Positions 1-5,107 of a stretch of DNA of 5,695 nt are shown piece after piece. Below the pieces are notes generated by a model, which saw only the letters and a list, made by a program, of their open reading frames with translations, made no database searches and had not been told where the DNA came from. This stretch comes from an uncultured Oscillospiraceae bacterium (GTDB taxonomy: Bacteria; Bacillota; Clostridia; Oscillospirales; Ruminococcaceae), in NCBI GenBank assembly GCA_910577365.1, contig CAJTMU010000035.1, positions 15,969 through 21,663 of the forward strand. Direction: 5' to 3'. Both the position numbers and the translations under genes were made by a program. The stretch's first letter is position 1; each line of letters starts with the position of its first letter.

Positions 1-979
1 TCATAAGGAAACCGTTTATTCCCTTAGACTCCTTTGCGGAAGAAGCCTCGAGCAGGTTTATATGCTCCAGTTCCTTATTGCGCTTGTATATAGCGCCGAT
101 AGCATTCGCATACTTTGTAAAATCGATCTCAGCCATGGATATGACCGAGGTGGGATTTGACAAAACATTTGTCGGAATATTGTAGGAAGAAATCGCATTG
201 GAAAGCTCGATAAAATTCTCAATCTCGCCGTAGAACATTATTTCCTTAAGCGGCTTTGCGCCCTTGCGGCTCTTGATAAACTGAATCATTCTGAACAGGT
301 TATCCGAAACCGCGCGCGTAACATAATCTGGAGCGTTATCGTAATCGCCCGGGTCAATGTTGAAATAACGGGAGAACACTATCTGGTTATCCTCATACAA
401 ATTCATATTGAGGAAGTTCTTGTCTATCTGCATAAGCAGAAGCGGCATTCTGTCCGCCATCTTGGGAGTATTAACAATAAGGCGGGTGACCGAGTTGTTA
501 GAGATATTTACGGATCTAAGAGAAAGACCGATATGTGAAAAGAGTCTCACATAGCCGTCAACCAGCCTTTGAGGGCATGCGGTCGCAATGACCTTAAGCA
601 TTTTGTTTTTTTCTTCGTCCTCAGTTTCGCCCGTGATTGTAAAGGAGATGTTGTACTCACGCGAAACGTTCATGTTAGCCTGAATCATCGCCTCAATAAT
701 AGCAGGATTCTTCATGCTCTTTGGCTTGGCGAGCAGCATTTCCTTATAAACTATGGAGCTTGAGGTTATGGACACGATAGCGTCCTTCTCCTTAATGTCC
801 TTTGTCTTGATTATATCATTTATCTCCGCAGCAACCATGGGAACATCGGTTATATAACCGTTGGACACCATACCAAGACTCAATTCGCGCAAATCCGCGT
901 CCTGAACTCTGATTTTGTTGCCGCTGTGAACGCCTCTGACAAGCTTTATTTGCCTGTCGGTAATATCGATTGAAAGCAT
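1..979 (-). CDS. pilM: PilM-like type IV pilus assembly protein, possibly fused to PilN; 3' end outside window
   Basis: PilM is a cytoplasmic actin/FtsA-like protein that docks on the N-terminal tail of PilN and links the pilus motor to the inner-membrane alignment complex. This frame is open for 326 codons from the ATG at 979 and leaves the window at base 1 without a stop. A GAGGTGA ribosome binding site lies at 990-984, five bases before the ATG. The N-terminus (SIDITDRQIKLV, residues 3-14) matches the first phosphate loop of the family, and residues 180-203 align well with the second (normally LVDIGAS...VFSR). Residues 290-300 (YANAIGAIYKR) match the usual C-terminal helix. Key residues have changed: the first loop has DIT instead of DIG, the second has Q184 and D186 in place of the usual Asp and Gly, and the adenosine-side Gly-Gly is Tyr-Gly (250-251). 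After the normal PilM end the chain continues with HINLLEASSAKES, like the NLLP motif that starts PilN. It lies 107 bp after pilC with no terminator or clear promoter between, so it is probably co-transcribed. The PilM call is firm; the fusion is an inference. Confidence 0.85.
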   Translation of the reverse strand, partial: MLSIDITDRQIKLVRGVHSGNKIRVQDADLRELSLGMVSNGYITDVPMVAAEINDIIKTKDIKEKDAIVSITSSSIVYKEMLLAKPKSMKNPAIIEAMIQANMNVSREYNISFTITGETEDEEKNKMLKVIATACPQRLVDGYVRLFSHIGLSLRSVNISNNSVTRLIVNTPKMADRMPLLLMQIDKNFLNMNLYEDNQIVFSRYFNIDPGDYDNAPDYVTRAVSDNLFRMIQFIKSRKGAKPLKEIMFYGEIENFIELSNAISSYNIPTNVLSNPTSVISMAEIDFTKYANAIGAIYKRNKELEHINLLEASSAKESKGINGFLM

Positions 980-1086
980 ATCTTCACCTCATAAATATTT
1001 TCTGGTATTTCCGAAAAAAGACTTTTACTTAAACAAGATCTTTACGAATTACCCATTTGTTTTCGGTGAGCACTGCGAAAAATCTT

Positions 1087-2280
1087 TTAAGAAATATTCG
1101 TCATGCTGCCGTAGAGCATCGGGAACATGCCCGCAAGGAACAGACCGATAGCGATACCCATGATAATTATCATCAGAGGCTCCATCAGCCCGACCAGCTT
1201 GGAAATAGCGCTGTCCGCTTCATCGTCATAGTAATCCGCAGCCTTTGACAGAATAGTATCCAGCGTACCGGATTCCTCACCGACATATATGATTGAGGTA
1301 AACATACCCTCAAAAATTCCGGTTTTTTCAATAGATTTAGACATACTCTCGCCGAGCTTTATGTCGTCAACAACTTCCTTAAAGCATTTCTTTATGTAGG
1401 AATTCCCTATAACAGCCACAGACTTTTCAATACAGTCAACCATCTGCAAGCCCGCTCCATAAAGGTTCGCCATATTTCTCGCAAAGCTGCCTGTGTAAAT
1501 CGTGGCAACCAGCTTTCCTACCTTTGGCATTTTTAAAGTCATTTCGTCAAATTTTAATCTTGTGGAGGGAGTTCTTAAGATGAAGAAAAATAAAACAACT
1601 ACACCAACAATAACTATAATGTAAACGTACCATTGATTTATCAGCGAATCTGAGAATGCCATCAGCGCTTTCGAAAGACCGCTCATATCCTCCTCAGGCA
1701 TCATGTTTGCGAACTGCGGAAGCACCTTCGTAAACAGAAGAATGATAACACCAACCATTAAAACAAGCAAAACGATAGGGTATACCATTGCTCCCTTAGC
1801 TTTGTTGGCGGTTTTGTTAGCATTTGCGTAGTGGTCGGATACACGCGCGAGCATGGCGTCCAGCGTACCCGAAGCCTCACCCGCCGCAACCATGCTGACA
1901 AACAAATCGGGAAAAACGCCGGGCTTCATCATTAGAACATCGGAAAATGCCTTACCCTTCTGAACCTCTTCATAGATATCAAGAAGCACCGCCTTCGCCT
2001 TTTTGTTCTCCTGCTGCTCCTGCAATATATTCAGCGCTCTTACCAGGGACAGACCCGCCGAAGTCATAGACGCAAGCTGCCTGCTTATAAAAGAAACCTC
2101 TTTTGTCTTAAACTTGTACTTTACGTCCGCTCCATCCTTCGACCCCATATCGCGATAACTTGTGCAATATAGGTTGCGTTCCCTCAGCCTTTGCTGAAGT
2201 TCCAAATAATCCTCTGCCATTTCCTGACCTTTAACGGATTTGCCGCTTAAATCAGTGGCTACATATGAGAATTTTTTCAC
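1087..2280 (-). CDS. pilC: PilC, type IV pilus inner-membrane platform protein (GspF/T2SF family)
   Basis: PilC is the polytopic inner-membrane platform on which the PilB/PilT ATPases act to build or retract the pilus. The 397-residue product has normal family length and layout. A short N-terminal cytoplasmic region (1-60) resembles the N-domain of PilC. Two homologous T2SF domains follow, at about 63-186 and 260-390. Each carries the signature GE-SGTLD: VAAGEASGTLD near 131-141 and YVGEESGTLD near 332-341. Three hydrophobic segments lie at about 165-187, 218-236 and 367-390, as expected. The start is GTG at 2280, chosen because GGAGG (2292-2288) sits seven bases upstream and the MKKFSYVATD N-terminus fits the family (typically F-Y-A-D-x-G). 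The stop is TAA. It is the first clear gene behind a strong promoter; the pilB/pilT ATPases and the pilins are not in the window. The pilM-like gene follows 107 bp downstream. Identification is secure. A type II secretion GspF is the only real alternative, and the neighbouring pilM argues against it. Confidence 0.95.
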   Translation of the reverse strand: MKKFSYVATDLSGKSVKGQEMAEDYLELQQRLRERNLYCTSYRDMGSKDGADVKYKFKTKEVSFISRQLASMTSAGLSLVRALNILQEQQENKKAKAVLLDIYEEVQKGKAFSDVLMMKPGVFPDLFVSMVAAGEASGTLDAMLARVSDHYANANKTANKAKGAMVYPIVLLVLMVGVIILLFTKVLPQFANMMPEEDMSGLSKALMAFSDSLINQWYVYIIVIVGVVVLFFFILRTPSTRLKFDEMTLKMPKVGKLVATIYTGSFARNMANLYGAGLQMVDCIEKSVAVIGNSYIKKCFKEVVDDIKLGESMSKSIEKTGIFEGMFTSIIYVGEESGTLDTILSKAADYYDDEADSAISKLVGLMEPLMIIIMGIAIGLFLAGMFPMLYGSMTNIS

Positions 2281-2438
2281 CGGAAAACCTCCATTCCCTC
2301 CGCAAAATAATGCGAAAAATAGGACACGCCGAACAAACCGTCCTCATCGGAACGCATATCAAAACCGAAAAGCGCACTGTATAACCCCGCATCGGCGTTT
2401 CCGCGGACAACATACTAAAAGGGCATAGTAATCCTCAT
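2277..2438 (-). pseudogene. Possible small leader gene broken by one amber codon, overlapping pilC by GTGA
   Basis: The frame starts at ATG 2438 (MRITMPF) or, with a better ribosome binding site (AGGA 2435-2432, five-base spacer), at ATG 2426 (MPF). It hits TAG at 2417-2415 and then stays open in the same frame for 45 codons to TGA at 2279-2277. That TGA shares four bases (GTGA) with the pilC start. The part after the amber codon begins YVVRGNADAGLYSALFGFD and ends FSHYFAEGMEVFR, which has a protein-like composition. Base composition here is clearly richer in GC than the spacer beyond the promoter. I do not recognise the product. Against it, the alternative frame starting at ATG 2413 and a plus-strand frame are also open across this stretch, so an open run of 45 codons is weak evidence. 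It may simply be untranslated leader, a decayed gene end, or a small protein with a nonsense mutation. Confidence 0.3.
2288..2292 (-). promoter_or_regulatory. Ribosome binding site that fixes the GTG start of pilC
   Basis: GGAGG, read on the minus strand, is placed seven bases before the GTG at 2280. A second GGAGGG at 2301-2296 lies further up, next to an ATG at 2294-2292. That ATG opens only a five-codon frame (MEVFR) ending in a TGA that overlaps the GTG as GTGA, so it cannot be the pilC start. No in-frame ATG gives a better pilC N-terminus. Confidence 0.8.
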
Positions 2439-2446
2439 GCCGTCCG
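2404..2446 (-). promoter_or_regulatory. Possible RNA hairpin at the 5' end of the pilC transcript
   Basis: On the minus strand GGCAT (2441-2437) can pair with ATGCC (2426-2422) around a ten-base loop, directly inside a second pairing CGGAC (2446-2442) with GTCCG (2408-2404). The structure lies within a few bases of the predicted transcription start. Its loop contains the AGGA ribosome binding site, and its stem contains the ATG at 2426, so it could control translation of the short leader frame. It does not match the c-di-GMP-I or -II riboswitch consensus as I know them. A ten-base-pair structure of this kind could arise by chance. Confidence 0.3.
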
Positions 2447-2455
2447 GTTATTTAA

Positions 2456-2484
2456 ATTATAACATAATTTTCACGTTATTTCAA
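2456..2484 (-). promoter_or_regulatory. Sigma-A promoter for the pilC-pilM unit
   Basis: Minus-strand TTGAAA (-35, 2484-2479) and a perfect TATAAT (-10, 2461-2456) are separated by 17 bases. Transcription would start near 2449, giving a leader of about 170 nt before the pilC GTG. No other strong promoter was found between here and pilC. This makes pilC the first full-size gene of the transcript. Confidence 0.78.
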
Positions 2485-2817
2485 GCACCGAGCGGCAAAA
2501 ATAAACGATTACATCAATTTTCGGGGATTTTTTTATGTAGAATTTCCATACGCCCTTATGTGCAATTTAAACAATACAATTAAAAATCATGCTTGATTTT
2601 ATTGCATCTTATAAACACATAGCAAATGCCAAAAGATTAAAAGCAAATATTTTATTGTAATTATGCCAAAACAAAAACATTCCCTGATATTTGGCAGGGA
2701 ATGTTTTTCTCTTTTCATATGAACTATCTGTTCTTCCTACAAATATTCAGAAGATGGGTATAGCTTCACAACAACTCTCAATCAAAAACGATTTTCTTAA
2801 AAAGGAGATTTTTATTA
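2485..2817. other. AT-rich intergenic spacer between the diguanylate cyclase and pilC
   Basis: This stretch of about 330 bases between the pilC promoter and the cyclase stop codon holds no coding frame I can support. Its main content is the strong terminator at 2673-2708. There is also a small AT-rich hairpin, AAAATCA (2583-2589) with TGATTTT (2594-2600) around a TGCT loop, which could be a weak second terminator, and a nine-base direct repeat ATGCCAAAA at 2626-2634 and 2663-2671. The hexamer GCCAAA at 2665-2670 can pair with TTTGGC at 2690-2695, an alternative fold competing with the terminator stem. The segment 2709-2817, just after the cyclase stop, shows nothing else. Confidence 0.6.
2673..2708 (-). 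terminator. Strong intrinsic terminator, probably bidirectional, after the diguanylate cyclase
   Basis: AAAAACATTCCCTG (2673-2686) and CAGGGAATGTTTTT (2695-2708) form a perfect 14-bp stem with an eight-base loop. Read on the minus strand, the stem ends in TTTTTGTTTT, a good U tract, about 110 bases past the cyclase stop. Read on the plus strand, it ends in TTTTTCTCTTTT. It should end the cyclase transcript and insulate the pil promoter downstream. Confidence 0.88.
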
Positions 2818-4740
2818 TCAGATTATTGCGTAGTTGCTCTTTCCACTCTTCTTAACGGAATACATCGCGTCATCAGCCTTACCGATAAGATACTCAACAC
2901 GAGTGTTGTAATCATCCTTAATCAGTGATATACCGATGGAAACGCTTACCGTCAGCCTTTCGCCGATATCCGCGTCAAAACCCTCATCAAGCCGCGCTAT
3001 TATCTGCTGCGCCACACTTGTGGGTGTGTTTATCTCTGCGTTGCGTATGCAGGCGATAAACTCGTCACCGCCGTATCTTCCAGCAAATCCAAATTCCTCA
3101 ACAACGCCCTTTATCGTCTTAGCGACAAACTTGAGCACCTGATCACCGGTAGCGTGGCTGTAATTGTCGTTGTAGTGCTTGAAATCGTCCACGTCTATAA
3201 ACAGCACCGCCATCTCCGACTTTCTCGCCGCGGAGAGCGCTATCTCGTTGTCTATCTGACTTTCAATAGTCTCTCTGTTATACAGCTCCGTAAGCGCGTC
3301 GTAGCTTGCACGTTCAGTAAGCTGCTGCTCCGACTTCTTTGCACGGTCAATATCCACCATAACGCCTACTACCTTAAGCGGCTTGCCGTCCTTATCATGA
3401 AGCGTTGCCGTTCTCATAAGCACCCAGATAAAGTCACCATAGATATTCTTCATGCGGTATTCGTTGCGCTCAAAGTTCTTTCCCTTTTCAAGCTTATCAA
3501 GGTCGCTTCTGTACCTGTCTGCGTCTTCGGGGTGCAGTTTAGCTTTTAGCAAAAAGCTGTCACCGAAATGGTCGGAGGGAGCGCGATAGCTGAACTTCTG
3601 ATTAAAGTTATTGGAAAAGAAAACCTCATTTGTTTTGAAGTTCCACTCAAATATGATATTATCCGACATCTCAATTATAGTACGGTATCTGTCCTCACTT
3701 ACAACTATCTCGTCAAACAGATTATTGAATGCGCGGGATATCTGACCATATTCATTGTTGCTGACAGTGGAAATACGCGCCTCGTGATCACCGCGTCGAA
3801 TCTTTACAAGAGTCTCTTCAATGACCTTAAGCGGTCTTGTTATAATTATCGGAATAACGATCGCCGCCGCTATGCATATAACTGCAAGCAGCACTGCTGT
3901 TCCCACTATCGGAGAAGTCGCCGTGCCGACCCAGAAATCTGCATTTTGGCTGACGGGGCAGCTTGCCAGCGCAATAATACCGTTTTGACCGCCCACCCTT
4001 ACCATAGCCGCCACACTGTTGTCGTTAGTTTTAGCGTCGGTATAAGAAATAATTTCTGTGGGGGTGTTATCCTCAAGCGAAGCTAACCTGTCGACAATAG
4101 CGGATGTGTAACGAGAAAGCCCGGTATTGTTGTAGTTTCCGCTTCCTGTGGTCCAGTTCTGCTTGGGGTCTATAAGTACTAAAACTCCGTTTTTGTAAAA
4201 AGAGGAGTTAAGCGCCAGATTTGACAGGAACAGCTCATTTGCAATATTGTAATCGATAATCAGCGTGCAGCCGCCTATCTCTCTTTTTACAAACATTGTC
4301 GCAGAAGCCTGCTGCTCTATATCATTAAAATAAAGCACGTCGTCCTCATATCCCGCGAAACGGGAGAAATCACTGACATCGGAACCTGCGTTTGTTCCCG
4401 CAATAATTCTGCCGTCGGCATTCACCAACCGAGCCGACTGGATAGTCCTGTTTTCCGCTGCGACTCTTGACAGAAAATCGTTCGCGTTTGCGTCCGGCTG
4501 TCCATTCTGTGCCGCCGATCTTACCAATTCTATGTCGGAAAGTGTTGCAATTTCACTATGTACGGAATTCAGATAAACCTCAAGCGCAAAGGATTCGTTT
4601 GATATAACGTCCTCAAGCTGCGCATGGAACTCCTCCTCCGCATTTTTTTTGACATATATATTTGCAAAGATACCGTAGACAATCATCGGAATTATCGAGA
4701 AGCATATCATCGCGATCATTATCATCGTTTTAACTTTCAT
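2818..4740 (-). CDS. Membrane-bound sensor diguanylate cyclase (Cache-like, HAMP, PAS, GGDEF)
   Basis: The enzyme would condense two GTP into the second messenger c-di-GMP in response to an extracellular signal. The 640 residues read as a transmembrane helix (about 5-28), an extracellular region of Cache-like size and pattern (29-272), a second helix (275-300), HAMP (300-347, with RPL at 302-304 and the NNEYGQISRAF signature), PAS (351-467, PAS_3-like with HPEDADRY at 403-410), and GGDEF (478-640). The active site is intact: D516-V-D518 in the first metal-binding loop and GGDEF at 557-561, with the later VSVSIGIS strand (598-605). The RxxD inhibitory I-site, expected at 548-551, reads EEFG, so product inhibition through that site is not expected. 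The start ATG has only a weak GGGG ribosome site, but it overlaps a small upstream frame by ATGA. The gene ends with tandem stops TGA-TAA-TAA and has its own promoter and terminator, so it is probably monocistronic apart from the leader frame. The ligand is unknown. Confidence 0.95.
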   Translation of the reverse strand: MKVKTMIMIAMICFSIIPMIVYGIFANIYVKKNAEEEFHAQLEDVISNESFALEVYLNSVHSEIATLSDIELVRSAAQNGQPDANANDFLSRVAAENRTIQSARLVNADGRIIAGTNAGSDVSDFSRFAGYEDDVLYFNDIEQQASATMFVKREIGGCTLIIDYNIANELFLSNLALNSSFYKNGVLVLIDPKQNWTTGSGNYNNTGLSRYTSAIVDRLASLEDNTPTEIISYTDAKTNDNSVAAMVRVGGQNGIIALASCPVSQNADFWVGTATSPIVGTAVLLAVICIAAAIVIPIIITRPLKVIEETLVKIRRGDHEARISTVSNNEYGQISRAFNNLFDEIVVSEDRYRTIIEMSDNIIFEWNFKTNEVFFSNNFNQKFSYRAPSDHFGDSFLLKAKLHPEDADRYRSDLDKLEKGKNFERNEYRMKNIYGDFIWVLMRTATLHDKDGKPLKVVGVMVDIDRAKKSEQQLTERASYDALTELYNRETIESQIDNEIALSAARKSEMAVLFIDVDDFKHYNDNYSHATGDQVLKFVAKTIKGVVEEFGFAGRYGGDEFIACIRNAEINTPTSVAQQIIARLDEGFDADIGERLTVSVSIGISLIKDDYNTRVEYLIGKADDAMYSVKKSGKSNYAII

Positions 4741-4790
4741 TTACTGTTTCCCCATTTCTGCTCCCCGAACGGGAACGATATATAAAGCAT
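4737..4790 (-). CDS. Possible 17-residue leader peptide overlapping the diguanylate cyclase start
   Basis: The ATG at 4790 has a good ribosome binding site, AGGTG at 4802-4798, with a seven-base spacer. It encodes MLYISFPFGEQKWGNSK and stops at TGA 4739-4737, sharing ATGA with the cyclase start at 4740. The cyclase's own ribosome site is weak (GGGG, 4753-4750, nine bases away), which would fit translational coupling. A second tiny frame, ATG at 4755 preceded by GGGGAG (4766-4761), encodes MGKQ and ends in TAA directly before the cyclase ATG. Both lie downstream of the predicted transcription start near 4824. A 17-codon frame is short enough to be chance; the ribosome site plus exact overlap is the support. 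Confidence 0.4.
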   Translation of the reverse strand: MLYISFPFGEQKWGNSK

Positions 4791-4830
4791 AAAATTACAC
4801 CTGAGCGTAACGCAGACTACTACAATCACT

Positions 4831-4859
4831 ATTATATCACAAAAAAGCAATTCTGTAAA
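4831..4859 (-). promoter_or_regulatory. Sigma-A promoter for the diguanylate cyclase
   Basis: On the minus strand TTTACA (-35, 4859-4854) and a perfect TATAAT (-10, 4836-4831) are separated by 17 bases. Transcription would start near 4824, giving a leader of about 85 nt that contains the 17-codon frame and a small CCCG/CGGG hairpin (around 4763-4773) next to the GGGGAG motif. It diverges from the plus-strand promoter at 4984-5012. Confidence 0.78.
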
Positions 4860-4940
4860 CACATCTTACATATTCTTTTCTGACCAAATCACAATTTTAT
4901 GAATTTTTCACAAAATCCTAAAAAAATATTTGTCGGGTTT

Positions 4941-5016
4941 ATCAATTGATTTTAAAAAAAGTCAAATCAAATAAAGTTTTCTATTGATAAAAAAATCAAA
5001 TTATGGTACAATTGAT
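4941..5016. repeat. Cluster of ATCAA/TTGAT inverted repeats around the right-hand promoter
   Basis: A perfect ten-base palindrome ATCAATTGAT lies at 4941-4950. An inverted repeat TTGAT-N6-ATCAA at 4984-4999 covers the -35 box, and CAATTGAT recurs at 5009-5016 over the -10 box. The spacing (upstream, -35, -10) is what a repressor or regulator operator set might look like. The DNA is very AT-rich, so short repeats of this kind are expected more often than average. Confidence 0.3.
4984..5012 (+). promoter_or_regulatory. Sigma-A promoter for the right-hand gene
   Basis: TTGATA (-35, 4984-4989) and TACAAT (-10, 5007-5012) are separated by 17 bases, with an AT-rich upstream region and A tracts. 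Transcription would start near 5019, leaving a leader of about 90 nt before the ATG at 5108. Confidence 0.78.
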
Positions 5017-5030
5017 ATACAAAGAGTACA

Positions 5031-5080
5031 CGCAGTGAGTCCTGCGCACGGTCCCTTACTTTCGCATGGGCTTTGCCTGC
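5031..5080 (+). promoter_or_regulatory. Potentially structured 5' leader of the right-hand gene
   Basis: CGCAG (5031-5035) pairs perfectly with CTGCG (5042-5046) around a six-base loop. Its alternative, AGTGAG (5034-5039) with CTTACT (5055-5060), shares bases with the first stem, so the two exclude each other. A third hairpin, GCA plus GGC (5064-5066, 5069-5071) with GCC plus TGC (5075-5080), lies 15 bases before the ribosome binding site. The stretch is much richer in GC than the promoter around it. No known riboswitch class is recognised. Confidence 0.3.
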
Positions 5081-5107
5081 AAATATACAGCAATTGGAGG
5101 AACGAAA

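Larger units (their letters stand above)
4741..5107. other. Divergent intergenic region between the cyclase and the right-hand gene
   Basis: The 367 bases hold two back-to-back promoters about 125 bases apart (minus strand 4831-4859, plus strand 4984-5012), each followed by a leader of some 85 nt. The central part, roughly 4860-5000, is extremely AT-rich with A tracts (4914-4927, 4953-4960, 4989-4995), likely bent or promoter-enhancing DNA. No full-size gene is present; only the 17-codon leader frame of the cyclase is a coding candidate. Confidence 0.65.

Noticed and set aside
1011..1066. CCGAAAA/TTTTCGG pairing in the pilC-pilM gap as a terminator or processing hairpin
   Set aside because: The stem is seven pairs around a 42-base loop with no proper U tract after it; it is compatible with chance in AT-rich DNA.
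569..1248. Plus-strand open frames at 569-763 and 1057-1248
   Set aside because: The first is antisense to pilM and the second mostly antisense to the pilC 3' end; neither has protein-like composition or a start signal.
2351..2414. VVRGNAD in the pilC leader frame resembling the VRGNCD motif of YfcE-type phosphodiesterases
   Set aside because: Only a handful of residues match, and nothing around them resembles the rest of that fold.
2240..2428. Plus-strand open frame across the pilC start and leader
   Set aside because: It is antisense to the pilC start and leader; its product is dominated by Arg, Asn, His and Lys and has no ribosome site.
2281..2450. c-di-GMP riboswitch in the pilC leader
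   Set aside because: The leader was inspected because pil genes and a cyclase are neighbours, but the conserved blocks I know for the c-di-GMP-I class are absent and the type II layout is not seen.
2936..3142. Plus-strand open frame opposite the GGDEF domain
   Set aside because: It is the antisense shadow of a strongly conserved coding region, with no promoter or ribosome site.
3154..4086. Two plus-strand open frames (3154-3549 and 3568-4086) opposite the cyclase gene
   Set aside because: They lie wholly antisense to a full-length, domain-complete cyclase, lack convincing ribosome sites, and their products are rich in Arg, His and Cys in the way typical of shadow frames.
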